A stretch of 64,000 nucleotides of DNA, from positions 1 through 64,000 of the forward strand of contig JAHDDC010000009.1 of NCBI GenBank assembly GCA_020629545.1, given 5' to 3'. Made by a program: the position numbers and the translations under genes. Below, one piece after another: positions 36,738-45,580 of the stretch (position 1 is its first letter; the number at the start of each line of letters is the position of its first letter). A model generated the notes under the pieces. It was not told the origin of the DNA. It did no database searches and saw only the letters and a program-made list of their open reading frames with translations. This stretch comes from Hellea sp. (lineage in GTDB: Bacteria > Pseudomonadota > Alphaproteobacteria > Caulobacterales > Maricaulaceae).

Positions 36738-37887
36738 AGAGCGGCAACCCCTCGCCAGGCTTATAGGACTTTTTCTTGAATGGGTCGTATGTCATTTTAG
36801 GGGGCCGCGCCTTGTCACGAATTTCTAAAATTTGCCGTGAAGCAGTATAATACCTTCCGCGCTTTTCACCATTCGCAATTAAAAGTCCAGCTTCAGCTAT
36901 AGCTGTAAGGTCTCGACTTCCAGTATTCTCAGATACATCTGCACTTAAAATATATGAGGCGCGGCGCACTTTTAGGCCCATAGAGGCCTCAACTAGCGCC
37001 AGTGCACATCTTGGCGGCAAGTTGTTGTCTAAGACGAGTGTGTAAAACTCCTTGAAGGTATTGTTTACCTCTTGAATACGTCTTAGGTGTGTCCCGGCCT
37101 GCCTGTAGTGCGCGGTCAAACAAAATCTAACCCACGGTTTAGCGTCGCGCTCAGGATTCCAGCTTCCACCCCCTACTTCCGCCAGTACGTCGTAGTATTC
37201 TTGTTGGTTGTGCCCGATATACTCTTCAATGCTAGAGAAGATTGGAGCAATCACACCATCATTGGCCATAACGGCAGTCTGCAAGCCCCTAGCGACACGT
37301 CCGTTCCCATCTGAAAAGGGGTGCATTATTGTTAGATTTAGGTGGGTCATAGCAGCCTGAAGCATTTTGGCCTCATTTGGCGCGTTCATATATCTTATCA
37401 ACTCGTCAAGAAGATCATTTAATATTGCTCTATCTGCCCCCTCGTGAACATATTCGCCTGTGCGAGTGCTTCTCACGCCGATCCAGCCGGGCCTTAGCTG
37501 ACCCGGACGCGCTTTAAGGTCATGCTGGGTAATCATATAATGGATCGCGAGGATATTATCTAAGCTGAACTTAAAGCTTGGACGTCTTACCTGCTGCAAA
37601 ATAAATCCCATTGCCTCTTGATACCCGCGAACAGCAGAGTAGGTTTCACGGTCTGCTTCTGATGGGTCAGTATTATCGATGACAGCTAGCGCATCTTCAT
37701 CCGATACGTGAATATCCTCAATCTCATTTGTTGCACGCAGCGCCTTTGCTCTAGTAATTCGGGATAGCAATCCGCTCCAGCGCCTTGGCTCTTGCTGGAC
37801 GTAACTTCTAAGCGCTTCCCTCATCTCAAATATGCGGTTTACGACGCGAAGCTCATCCTCATCATAAGAACGATATGTGAACAACAT
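36730..37887 (-). CDS. Fic domain protein (putative AMPylase)
   Basis: The 385-aa protein has the full Fic active-site motif HPFSDGNGRVARG. The preceding N-terminal region contains ATNEIEDIHVS, similar to the inhibitory (S/T)xxxE helix of class II Fic enzymes. A winged-helix-like C-terminal part follows. Fic enzymes transfer AMP to target proteins. I use the ATG at 37887 (MLFTYRSYDEDE), preceded by AGGGA. It is transcribed away from the transposase. Confidence 0.9.
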   Translation of the reverse strand: MLFTYRSYDEDELRVVNRIFEMREALRSYVQQEPRRWSGLLSRITRAKALRATNEIEDIHVSDEDALAVIDNTDPSEADRETYSAVRGYQEAMGFILQQVRRPSFKFSLDNILAIHYMITQHDLKARPGQLRPGWIGVRSTRTGEYVHEGADRAILNDLLDELIRYMNAPNEAKMLQAAMTHLNLTIMHPFSDGNGRVARGLQTAVMANDGVIAPIFSSIEEYIGHNQQEYYDVLAEVGGGSWNPERDAKPWVRFCLTAHYRQAGTHLRRIQEVNNTFKEFYTLVLDNNLPPRCALALVEASMGLKVRRASYILSADVSENTGSRDLTAIAEAGLLIANGEKRGRYYTASRQILEIRDKARPPKMTYDPFKKKSYKPGEGLPLFS

Positions 37888-37938
37888 GAGTGTTTCCCTT
37901 TTAGTATTTGTCAAGGAGATATTATAATAACAACCAAA

Positions 37939-37957
37939 TGTCAATTATTAATTGACA
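37939..37957. promoter_or_regulatory. Palindrome TGTCAATTATTAATTGACA
   Basis: A perfect 19-bp inverted repeat (apart from the central base) lies between the divergent Fic and transposase genes. Each arm contains a TTGACA, one on each strand, so a protein bound here could control both directions. Confidence 0.6.
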
Positions 37958-37980
37958 TAACACCAAATGGTGGTTATATA
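37952..37980 (+). promoter_or_regulatory. Transposase promoter, consensus-like
   Basis: TTGACA (37952-37957) and TATATA (37975-37980) are exactly 17 bp apart. The ATG at 37987 follows the -10 box by 6 nt, so transcripts would start at or very near the start codon (leaderless). Confidence 0.65.
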
Positions 37981-37986
37981 AACACC

Positions 37987-38874
37987 ATGAATAGACCGGA
38001 CACAAAAGAACGCGCTCAAATCCTGCAGATGCTTTGTGAGGGCATGGCAATCCGCGCCGTCGCTCGCATTACTGGAAGAAGTAAAAATACGATCTCGAAG
38101 CTTCTGGTGGATGCTGGCAAGGTCTGTAGCGCTTATCAAGACGAACACTTCCGCGATCTGGAAGCGCGCCGCGTTGAGGTCGACGAAATCTGGTCATTCG
38201 TATATACCAAGAAAAAGAATGTAGCTAAAGCTAAGGATGCGCCAGAAGGTGCGGGTGATATCTGGACTTGGACTGCAATCGACGCTGATAGCAAGCTGGT
38301 TATGTCTTGGCTCGTTGGTGGCCGCGACGGCGAATACGCATTGTCGTTCATGGACGACATGAAAAGCCGCCTTGCTAATCGGGTCCAGCTTACTTCTGAC
38401 GGTCATAGAGCGTATCTGGATGCTGTAGAAGAAGCTTTCGGCGCTGACGTAGACTATGCCCAATTGGTTAAGATGTATGGCAATGCGCCGGAAACCTTTA
38501 GAGGCCGCTACAGCCCCGCAACATGCACAGGCATCAAGAAAACCCGTATAGAGGGAGACCCTGATACTCATAAGGTCAGCACTTCTTACGTTGAGCGCCA
38601 GAACCTGACAATGCGGATGCACAATCGCCGCTTTACTCGCCTGACAAATGCCTTTTCAAAAAAGGTCGAAAATCATGAGGCATCAATCGCTCTTCACTTC
38701 ATGTACTATAACTTCGTCAAGATCCACAAGACGCTGAAATGCTCACCTGCTATGGCCGCAGGCGTCACCGATAAGCTTTGGGAAATGACCGATATCGTTT
38801 CAATGATTGAGCGCGCAGAGGAGCAAGGACGCCCAAAGAAACGCGGGCCATATAATAAAAAGAGGGCGGCGTAA
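37987..38874 (+). CDS. IS1-family transposase
   Basis: The 295-aa single-frame transposase has an N-terminal HTH (AVARITGRSKNTISKLL). Its DDE-type core contains VEVDEIWSFVY, then LTSDGHRAYLDAVEEAFGADV, and VENHEASIALHFMYYNFVKIHKTL with the candidate glutamate. Unlike classical IS1, no frameshift is needed. The ATG at 37987 is chosen because the upstream part of the track ORF runs through the divergent promoter region. A PemK-like gene starts 2 nt after its stop. Confidence 0.9.
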   Translation: MNRPDTKERAQILQMLCEGMAIRAVARITGRSKNTISKLLVDAGKVCSAYQDEHFRDLEARRVEVDEIWSFVYTKKKNVAKAKDAPEGAGDIWTWTAIDADSKLVMSWLVGGRDGEYALSFMDDMKSRLANRVQLTSDGHRAYLDAVEEAFGADVDYAQLVKMYGNAPETFRGRYSPATCTGIKKTRIEGDPDTHKVSTSYVERQNLTMRMHNRRFTRLTNAFSKKVENHEASIALHFMYYNFVKIHKTLKCSPAMAAGVTDKLWEMTDIVSMIERAEEQGRPKKRGPYNKKRAA

Positions 38875-38876
38875 AA

Positions 38877-39278
38877 ATGCCAATTAGTTTTTTCCCAAGA
38901 GCAGGGCAAATTTTTACCTGCAACTTTAAAGGCTTTGTTGCTCCAGAAATGGTCAAAATAAGGCCGGTTATTGTTATTTCACCGAGGCTGCCGGGCCGAT
39001 CTGAAATCGTAGCTGTGGTACCGATAAGCCTTACGCCCCCAAACAAGGAATATCCGTTTACTGTCCGGTTATCAAAAAATTACCATCCAGACGAAGAGGA
39101 TGATTTACCTTGCTGGGCCAAATGTGATATGATTTTGAATATTTCAAAAGATAGGCTTTCTTCATTTAAGGTTGGTCGAAGGAAGTGGCATACACCGAAC
39201 GCCTCAGCAGAGGATTTACGAGCGGTTAAGGACGGCGTGATACATGGATTAGGTAGAGGGGACTTGCTAAGTCAGTAA
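38877..39278 (+). CDS. PemK/MazF-like toxin-family protein
   Basis: The 133-aa protein has the MazF/PemK fold signature: RAGQIFTCNFKGF, then KIRPVIVISPRLPGRSEIVAVVPIS. MazF-like proteins are usually sequence-specific RNA endonucleases paired with a small antitoxin. No antitoxin ORF is adjacent. It is placed 2 nt after the transposase stop, so the two are translationally coupled, and a structured RNA follows it. Confidence 0.82.
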   Translation: MPISFFPRAGQIFTCNFKGFVAPEMVKIRPVIVISPRLPGRSEIVAVVPISLTPPNKEYPFTVRLSKNYHPDEEDDLPCWAKCDMILNISKDRLSSFKVGRRKWHTPNASAEDLRAVKDGVIHGLGRGDLLSQ

Positions 39279-39300
39279 AAAACCCTTATATATTCTGAGT

Positions 39301-39395
39301 ATCCCGGTCTTCGGGCTTTAAGACCTAGATTACTAGGCAGGGTGCTCACCGAGCGATGACAAGCTCAGAGTAGCCTAGATAATGTCAATGTCCTT
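39301..39395 (+). ncRNA. Candidate structured RNA in the mobile element
   Basis: The segment folds into several stems. GGTCTT/AAGACC encloses an 8-nt loop (39306-39325). CTAGGC (39333) pairs with GCCTAG (39373). Inside this are GGT/ACC and GAGC/GCTC hairpins. CCTAG at 39324 can instead pair with CTAGG at 39333 across ATTA, which competes with the long-range stem. I do not recognise a named family. It may be cis-acting on the PemK/transposase mRNA or a free RNA. Confidence 0.5.
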
Positions 39396-39418
39396 AACCC
39401 TGCTCCGGCAGGGTTTCG
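39396..39418 (+). terminator. Stem-loop terminator at the element right end
   Basis: AACCCTGC, a TCCG tetraloop and GCAGGGTT form an 8-bp stem followed by TTTCGT. It would end transcripts from the transposase/PemK operon just before the right inverted repeat. Confidence 0.65.
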
Positions 39419-39436
39419 TATTTCTGGAAAACAATT

Positions 39437-39456
39437 TTTCAAACTGACCCACTACC
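39437..39456 (-). repeat. Right terminal inverted repeat
   Basis: TTTCAAACTGACCCACTACC is the inverted copy of the left end with one mismatch. The matching 8-bp duplication GATTTTCA follows at 39457-39464. Confidence 0.92.
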
Positions 39457-39464
39457 GATTTTCA
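39457..39464. repeat. Target-site duplication, right copy
   Basis: GATTTTCA, identical to 36443-36450. Joining the flanks gives the empty site ATTAGATTTTCAGGGTGACT. Confidence 0.9.
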
Positions 39465-39527
39465 GGGTGACTTGTAGTTTTGCTTTTTGATCCCTAGATT
39501 AAAGACCAAAGCCATCAGGAGCACGCC

Positions 39528-40208
39528 ATGAAAGACTTTTTCAATTTCTTCTTCTCTTTTGACAAGTTGATGAAAGATAAGTTGGTCCCGGCCTTTTATT
39601 GGGCGGCCCTTATTTTCCTTGCGATCGTATTCAGCCGGAATTTTCTGGATAAAACAATTGTCTTCAGCTTTGTAGCCAGCATTACCGGGCCGCTAGAATT
39701 TATTGCCCGTCTGGTTATGGCATTTGTCGGTCTGCGCTTGGCCTGTGAACTGGCTATCGCAATTTTCCGGATCAATGACAATTTATCCCCGGATGGCGGA
39801 AAGTCGGAAACGGCCGATATTGATCCGCTGGCAGAGGCCAGAAAGGCCGCAGAAGAAGCCGCGAAATTAGCGCGTGAAGCCACAAGTAAAGCCGTGGACA
39901 AAACCAAATCAGCTGCATCTAACCTGAAAGACGGCACGACGAAAACGGCGAGCAAAGCGGGACGAAAGGCCAGCGATGCCGTCGAAACAGCCGATGATGT
40001 GATTGAAGAGGCGGCGGAGAAAGTGAAATCAACCGCGAAGAAAATCGCAACGCCCAAAACAAAAACGACGCGAAAGACGACGGCTAAGACATCAACGACA
40101 TCGACGCGCAAAAAACCAACTGCAAAAACGTCAACCGCAAAATCATCGACGGCAAAGAAAACGCCTGCTAAAAAAACGGCAACTAAAAAGCCGTCGACTA
40201 AAAAATAG
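39528..40208 (+). CDS. DUF4282 protein with histone-H1-like tail
   Basis: The 226-aa protein has an N-terminal DUF4282-like membrane domain with two helices (about residues 20-80). It is followed by an acidic/alanine-rich heptad-like region (DPLAEARKAAEEAAKLAREA) and a 70-residue Lys/Thr/Ala tail full of AKK and TKK repeats such as TAKKTPAKKTATKK. The tail resembles bacterial histone-H1-like proteins and would bind nucleic acid or polyanions. Function unknown. Confidence 0.75.
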   Translation: MKDFFNFFFSFDKLMKDKLVPAFYWAALIFLAIVFSRNFLDKTIVFSFVASITGPLEFIARLVMAFVGLRLACELAIAIFRINDNLSPDGGKSETADIDPLAEARKAAEEAAKLAREATSKAVDKTKSAASNLKDGTTKTASKAGRKASDAVETADDVIEEAAEKVKSTAKKIATPKTKTTRKTTAKTSTTSTRKKPTAKTSTAKSSTAKKTPAKKTATKKPSTKK

Positions 40209-40221
40209 ATTCCTATTTATG

Positions 40222-40872
40222 TCACAGGTTTTTCGTCGTCCAAAGGGCTAGCCCAAACAATATGAAATGCGCCGCGTTCATTGCGATAGGGAAGACGTAA
40301 AGACCAATCGTTGTCTTGAAGAAATATAGGCCAAACATGATGGCCAGCAGGATTATTGGGCTAAAGAGGGACATCCATTTCGGGAAATTGGTTTTTCCAC
40401 CTAAGATGAGATAAATCCAAATACCGGAAACCAAAATCATAGCCACCCGGAGCACATTGACGAAGGGTTCATTATGGTCTGAAAACAGGCCAAGCAAAGG
40501 TGCCAAAGGCTGACCATTGGCAATTTCATGCACAGTCGAGGCGATGAAAAATCGCTGTCCAATCCAGGCCGTTCCGATGGCAAATGCGTAAGCGCCTATC
40601 AAGAAAAATATCGTCCCCAATCGACGGTTGGCGGGTTCCAGCTGTTTTGACAGAAACCAATAGCCGAGAATATATAAGGGGGCGGATAGCACCGCGATGA
40701 AATGCCCAAAAGATAGCCGGGAGGCGGAGATGTCGTTGAAATAGGCATAGGCCTTTACATCTTCAATTCCGCCATGAGGGGTGAATTGCATTGAGAACTC
40801 ACCTATCCCGACCAGAATAGCCCCGAGAAGTCCGGCCCATCCGCAGAGCCTAGTTACAGAGTCGGCCCTCAT
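40222..40872 (-). CDS. Multi-pass membrane protein (DUF6796-like)
   Basis: The 216-aa protein has about six hydrophobic segments, and loops with GRGEFSMQF-like and WIGQRFFIAS motifs. It resembles the DUF6796 group; that assignment is tentative. Its start overlaps the FG-GAP protein stop by 4 nt, so the two are co-translated. Confidence 0.65.
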   Translation of the reverse strand: MRADSVTRLCGWAGLLGAILVGIGEFSMQFTPHGGIEDVKAYAYFNDISASRLSFGHFIAVLSAPLYILGYWFLSKQLEPANRRLGTIFFLIGAYAFAIGTAWIGQRFFIASTVHEIANGQPLAPLLGLFSDHNEPFVNVLRVAMILVSGIWIYLILGGKTNFPKWMSLFSPIILLAIMFGLYFFKTTIGLYVFPIAMNAAHFILFGLALWTTKNL

Positions 40873-42440
40873 TTGACTGCTACTTCCAAGGTTGTGCCCG
40901 CCGCTATATCAGAGTTCATCTCAGTCTCTCCATTTTGAAACTCTATTTTCAAGGACGCGGAGACTGCGTTCCCTATTCCGAATATCATATCCCGGCCTTG
41001 GTCTGAGCCCATACCTTGGGAAGTTAAAAATTGGCGCGTTTGCGTAAGTTCACCATCTGTCACAGTGACCCGTGCATTGATAGAAGACGCTGTATTGGGG
41101 AGTCTGACCTTTATCCAATTACGGTTAGCGCCATTATTGATATAAGCCAGGGAAGGCCCATCAAAGTTTGCCCAGACAAGATCGGGCCAGCCATCTCCAT
41201 TGAAATCGGAGACGATGGGTGCAATTCCAAATTTTGTATTCTTTGCACCTGCCGTTTTTTCTACTGGCGCAAATCGGTCTCCATAATTTAAAAGAATTTT
41301 TCCCGGATATTTTGCTAACAATTTATTGGCAGGAAATCTCGCATAGTTTTGCGCAGCTAGAATATCCTCACGACCATCCAGATTCATGTCGGCAAAAATG
41401 GTTCCCCAACCGAATCCATAGCGGTCCGCATTCATTTCATTAGCCCGGTCTGTAAATTTGAGCCCGCCATTATTGTGAAACAACATATAGGCGGGGTTAA
41501 AAACATCATCGTCTTCCAGATTTCCGCGGAGAATGGCTGGCGGTAAAGTATATCCGACATTCGAAAAATAGAGATCAATCAAACCGTCATTATCATAATC
41601 GCCTGCCGCGACTCCCATCGGGTATGAGAAATCTGAAGGATTGGGAATTGACTTAAATTTTTGAGCGCCAGTGTTCTCATACATTTCAACTTTCCCGGTG
41701 TCTTGTGCGATAATCAGGTCGCTATCCAAATCATTATCGAGATCGGCAAAGAGGCCAATAAAGGTATTGTGTTGACGCCAAACGCCAGCGGTCTTTGATA
41801 TATCCTCCCAGTTCCCGTTGCCTTTATTGAGAAACAAATGACTATAACCGCCATAGCCGTTCGAAAAATTCGTTTCGCCTTCGACGCGTTCGATCTTGAG
41901 ATATCCAGCAACATACATGTCGGCGAGACCATCTTTATTGATGTCACCAAAGCCGATCGAAAGAGGGGTCGTATTTTCTGCGATGGGCAAATTTAGATTT
42001 ACGCTCCCGAGTTCACCCTGTGTGTTCTCATGGTACCAAATTCCGCTCTCACGTGCGGTAAACAAATCCACATCACCATCATTATCAATATCCATCGAAG
42101 CGGCCCCATGAGTCGCATCGGAACGGTCTTTGGTAAGAGAGATTGGAAGGGCTTGAAATCGGCCTTCATTGAAAGTAAATATTTTGTCTGCCTGATCATC
42201 GCCGCCGCCTAGGAACAACTCGTCCTGCCCGTCACCATCAAGATCAAAAGCCGCGCTACCCAGGAACGGTAAGGAACCTGTCAGATCGGCTTTATGGATA
42301 AATGGGAGATCAACGGATCGGAAAGACAAGTCTGTCTTTCCTTGGGGTCCTTTTTCCGCTTGCCATATTCGCAGCGCTACAAATGCACCAATGATGACAA
42401 TAACGATTATGGCAAATAGCCATTTTATAAACTTAAACAT
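40869..42440 (-). CDS. FG-GAP repeat / ASPIC-UnbV (CRTAC1-like) protein
   Basis: The 523-aa protein has an N-terminal anchor and then many calcium-binding FG-GAP/VCBS repeats (DLDGDGQDELFLGG, DIDNDGDVDLF, DINKDGLADMYVAG, DYDNDGLIDLYFSN). An ASPIC/UnbV C-terminal domain (NRNWIKVRLPN) follows. Repeats form an extracytoplasmic beta-propeller. Substrate or partner is unknown; it is coupled to a membrane protein gene. Confidence 0.88.
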   Translation of the reverse strand: MFKFIKWLFAIIVIVIIGAFVALRIWQAEKGPQGKTDLSFRSVDLPFIHKADLTGSLPFLGSAAFDLDGDGQDELFLGGGDDQADKIFTFNEGRFQALPISLTKDRSDATHGAASMDIDNDGDVDLFTARESGIWYHENTQGELGSVNLNLPIAENTTPLSIGFGDINKDGLADMYVAGYLKIERVEGETNFSNGYGGYSHLFLNKGNGNWEDISKTAGVWRQHNTFIGLFADLDNDLDSDLIIAQDTGKVEMYENTGAQKFKSIPNPSDFSYPMGVAAGDYDNDGLIDLYFSNVGYTLPPAILRGNLEDDDVFNPAYMLFHNNGGLKFTDRANEMNADRYGFGWGTIFADMNLDGREDILAAQNYARFPANKLLAKYPGKILLNYGDRFAPVEKTAGAKNTKFGIAPIVSDFNGDGWPDLVWANFDGPSLAYINNGANRNWIKVRLPNTASSINARVTVTDGELTQTRQFLTSQGMGSDQGRDMIFGIGNAVSASLKIEFQNGETEMNSDIAAGTTLEVAVK

Positions 42441-42513
42441 GACCCGACCTCTCTTGTATAAGAAAGATTAGTGCAAAATTTGGCGATCACTGTCGAGTCA
42501 CAAAAAAGCGAGA

Positions 42514-45090
42514 CTATCCTGAGCTTAGCACGATCTTTTTGTCTTTGACGTCGACGTGAACCGTTTGGCCATCGGCCAATTTGCCGGCTAATACCATCCG
42601 GGCCAGTTCATCCTGAACCTGTTTCTGGATGACCCGTTTTAAAGGTCGTGCCCCATAAGACGGATCATAGCCCATCTCGCCGAGCCGCGCCTTGGCGCCG
42701 CTTGAGAGCTTGATCTTGATCTGCCGATCTTTGAGCCAGCTCTGAAGGCGCGCGATCTGGATATCGACAATAGCGCCCATATGCTCGGGCTTGAGCCGTT
42801 CAAACAGCAGGATTTCATCCAATCGGTTGAGGAATTCGGGCCTGAAATGCGCGTTGACTTCCGCCATTACGCCAATCCGGGCGGCGTTGACATTATCCCC
42901 TTCGGCGAGATTAAGCAGATGTTGAGCCCCGATATTTGACGTCATAATGATCAGGGTGTTGCGAAAATCAACCGTTCGTCCCTGCCCGTCCGTCAATCGG
43001 CCATCATCCAAAACCTGGAGCAAAACATTGAACACGTCCGGGTGGGCTTTCTCAATTTCATCAAACAAAACGACTTGATAGGGCCTGCGGCGCACAGCTT
43101 CGGTCAAAGCCCCGCCCTCGTCATAACCAACATAGCCGGGAGGCGCGCCGATCATGCGGGATACAGAATGCTTTTCCATATACTCGCTCATATCCATGCG
43201 GGTAATGGCGGTGTCATCGTCAAACAGAAACCCGGCGAGCGCTTTGGTCAGCTCTGTTTTACCAACACCCGTCGGACCTAGAAACATAAATGACCCGATA
43301 GGACGGGCCGGATCTTTCAGCCCGGCTCGCGCGCGGCGGATAGCATCCGAGACGGCCCTAACCGCATCTTCTTGGCCAATCACGCGTTTTCCGATGACGT
43401 CTTCCATAGAAAGAAGTTTTTCCCGCTCACCCTCAAGCATTTTTTCAACAGGTATTCCCGTCCATCGCGATACGACGGCTGCGATGGCTTCGGATGTCAC
43501 CGTCTCTGCGGCCAAGGCGCTGTCGGATGTTTCGCTCGCTTCCAGCGCGGCGACTTTCTCCTCAAGCTCCGGTATGTCTTCATGTTGCAATCGCCCGGCT
43601 TTTTCATAATCGCCGCGCCGCACAGCATCAGCCAGGGCGAAGCGAGCCTGTTCGAGCTGTTCCTTCAGCTCGGCGGCCCCGGCAAGCTTGGATTTTTCGG
43701 CTTGCCAAATGGCGGTTAGTTCTGCGCTCTGGGCCTCAAGGTCATTAATTTCGGCCTGGCGTTTCTGGAGGCGGTCCTTGGAGGCTTTGTCGCTTTCTTT
43801 CTTGAGCGCCTCGACTTCGATCTTGAGCTGAACCACGCGCCGGTCGATTTCGTCGAGTGCTTCGGGCTTACTATCGACCTGCATGCGAAGACGCGAAGCG
43901 GCCTCGTCCATTAAATCGATCGCCTTATCCGGCAAGAACCGGTCCGTAATATAGCGATGCGAAAGCTGGGAGGCCGAGACGATTGCGCTATCGGAAATCC
44001 GAATGCCATGATGGACCTCATATTTTTCCTTAAGACCGCGCAAAATGGAAACTGTATCCTCAACACTGGGTTCGTTGACAAAAACGGTCAGGAAACGCCG
44101 GGCAAGAGCCGCATCTTTTTCCAAATGTTTCCGATATTCATCCAGCGTCGTCGCGCCGACACAATGCAGCTCGCCGCGCGCCAGTGCCGGCTTAAGTAAA
44201 TTAGCGGCATCCATAGCCCCGTCGCCTTTACCTGCACCGACCAATGTATGAATTTCGTCAATGAACAAGATGATCTGGCCGTCTGCCTTTTCTATTTCCT
44301 TGAGCACGGCCTTGAGCCGTTCTTCAAATTCTCCGCGATATTTTGCGCCCGCGATCAGGGAGCCCATGTCCAGAGCCAATAGTCGTTTATCCCTGATACT
44401 CTCCGGGACATCACCAGAGACAATCCGGTTCGCCAGTCCTTCGGCGATCGCTGTTTTGCCGACGCCGGGCTCGCCGATCAGAAGCGGATTATTTTTAGAC
44501 CGCCGGGATAGCACTTGTATCGTCCGGCGGATTTCTTCGTCGCGGCCAATCACCGGGTCCAGCTTGCCGTTTCGGGCCGCTTCCGTAAGGTCCCGGGCAT
44601 ATTTGGATAGCGCCTCATATTGATCTTCTGCGGCGTCGGATGTCACAGGATCATCCTTGCGGACGGATTTAATGGCTTCGGAGAGATTATCCTTATGGAC
44701 CTGTCCGGCAGTCAATGCGGTTTGAAGGTCCTTATCCGCGCCCAGCACACAGGCGAGCAAAAGCCGCTCTAGGGTCACAAAGGCATCTCCGGCTGATTTG
44801 GCCGATTTTTCAGCATTAGCAAAAATTTTGGTGAGCGGCTTTGATAATGACAGGCCAGAGCCGCCCTCAACCCGAGGGAGTTTATCAAGACCCGCGTCAA
44901 TAGCGGCCTTAAGCGCCGGAATTTGAGCGCCCGACATTTGTAATAGTTTTTCCGGCAGCCCGCCATCTTCTGCCAGTAGCGCATATGTGAGGTGAAGCGG
45001 GACCATTTGTTGATGGTCCCGGGTTATGGCTTCGGTTTGCGCGCTCTGGATCACAGCCCGGCCGCGCTGGGTGTAAGCTTGGATATCCAT
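42514..45090 (-). CDS. clpB: ATP-dependent disaggregase ClpB
   Basis: The 858-aa protein has the complete ClpB layout: N domain, AAA1 with Walker [14 protein letters not shown], the coiled-coil M domain (about residues 400-520, rich in Glu/Lys/Arg), AAA2 with [13 protein letters not shown], and the C-terminal small domain. It rescues aggregated proteins with DnaK. The upstream sequence has CTTGAA but no convincing full heat-shock promoter. Confidence 0.97.
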   Translation of the reverse strand: MDIQAYTQRGRAVIQSAQTEAITRDHQQMVPLHLTYALLAEDGGLPEKLLQMSGAQIPALKAAIDAGLDKLPRVEGGSGLSLSKPLTKIFANAEKSAKSAGDAFVTLERLLLACVLGADKDLQTALTAGQVHKDNLSEAIKSVRKDDPVTSDAAEDQYEALSKYARDLTEAARNGKLDPVIGRDEEIRRTIQVLSRRSKNNPLLIGEPGVGKTAIAEGLANRIVSGDVPESIRDKRLLALDMGSLIAGAKYRGEFEERLKAVLKEIEKADGQIILFIDEIHTLVGAGKGDGAMDAANLLKPALARGELHCVGATTLDEYRKHLEKDAALARRFLTVFVNEPSVEDTVSILRGLKEKYEVHHGIRISDSAIVSASQLSHRYITDRFLPDKAIDLMDEAASRLRMQVDSKPEALDEIDRRVVQLKIEVEALKKESDKASKDRLQKRQAEINDLEAQSAELTAIWQAEKSKLAGAAELKEQLEQARFALADAVRRGDYEKAGRLQHEDIPELEEKVAALEASETSDSALAAETVTSEAIAAVVSRWTGIPVEKMLEGEREKLLSMEDVIGKRVIGQEDAVRAVSDAIRRARAGLKDPARPIGSFMFLGPTGVGKTELTKALAGFLFDDDTAITRMDMSEYMEKHSVSRMIGAPPGYVGYDEGGALTEAVRRRPYQVVLFDEIEKAHPDVFNVLLQVLDDGRLTDGQGRTVDFRNTLIIMTSNIGAQHLLNLAEGDNVNAARIGVMAEVNAHFRPEFLNRLDEILLFERLKPEHMGAIVDIQIARLQSWLKDRQIKIKLSSGAKARLGEMGYDPSYGARPLKRVIQKQVQDELARMVLAGKLADGQTVHVDVKDKKIVLSSG

Positions 45091-45176
45091 TTATGTGCCT
45101 CTTATAAGAGATTTTAAGTTCCTATCAGAGGTAGGAATAAATTCTCTCTATTCAAGAGGATTGATCGCGGACAAAT

Positions 45177-45452
45177 TTATCCCAATAAAGAGAGCTGCGA
45201 AGGTTCTTTCGATGTGATGGCTGGTGACAGATTATCGCTTTGGGGGGATTTTCTACGGGCTTCCATCGCAGCGATCAAATGGACCTCGGCCCGCTCGACC
45301 ATTTTAACCTGAGGCGCGCGCCAAGCATAGATCCGGGCCAGCTCACTGCCGCGCGGACAATACCAGCGCTTAACACTCGCATCCCAGCGGCCGCCCAGGC
45401 TTTTGACTAAATCTTTGTCTTTATAAGCGACGTTTAAATATTGTTTTGCCAT
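45177..45452 (-). CDS. DUF5710 domain protein
   Basis: The 91-aa protein begins with the compact DUF5710 domain KQYLNVAYKDKDLVKSLGGRWDASVKRWYCPRGS. The rest is a basic tail. DUF5710 is often found as part of plasmid primase/relaxase proteins, but here it stands alone. Function unknown. Confidence 0.78.
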   Translation of the reverse strand: MAKQYLNVAYKDKDLVKSLGGRWDASVKRWYCPRGSELARIYAWRAPQVKMVERAEVHLIAAMEARRKSPQSDNLSPAITSKEPSQLSLLG

Positions 45453-45580
45453 GCTCTAACTCCAATCAGAAAAAGAACATAACAAGAACATTTAAATAAA
45501 TCAAGCCAATTCCGCACGGATTGTTCTGGCGTCCAATCTCGCTTTTGAATAGTGTTCATCAGATCAGTTTGGAGGATCTT

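Larger units (their letters stand above)
36451..39456. mobile_element. 3.0-kb IS1-family element with cargo genes
   Basis: The ends are 20-bp inverted repeats (GGCAGTGGGTCAGTTTGAAA and its inverted copy with one mismatch) flanked by a perfect 8-bp duplication. Inside are a zinc-ribbon protein, a Fic protein, an IS1-family transposase, a PemK/MazF-like protein and a structured RNA. Classical IS1 is under 0.8 kb, so this unit carries about 2 kb of passenger DNA. Perfect target duplications indicate a recent insertion. Confidence 0.92.

Noticed and set aside
39341-39350. GGTGCTCACC also occurs near 53210, suggesting a shared RNA
   Set aside because: Only about 10 nt are shared and the surrounding structures differ; likely chance.
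45091-45176. Possible heat-shock promoter of clpB (CTTGAA)
   Set aside because: No matching -10 element at accepted spacing.
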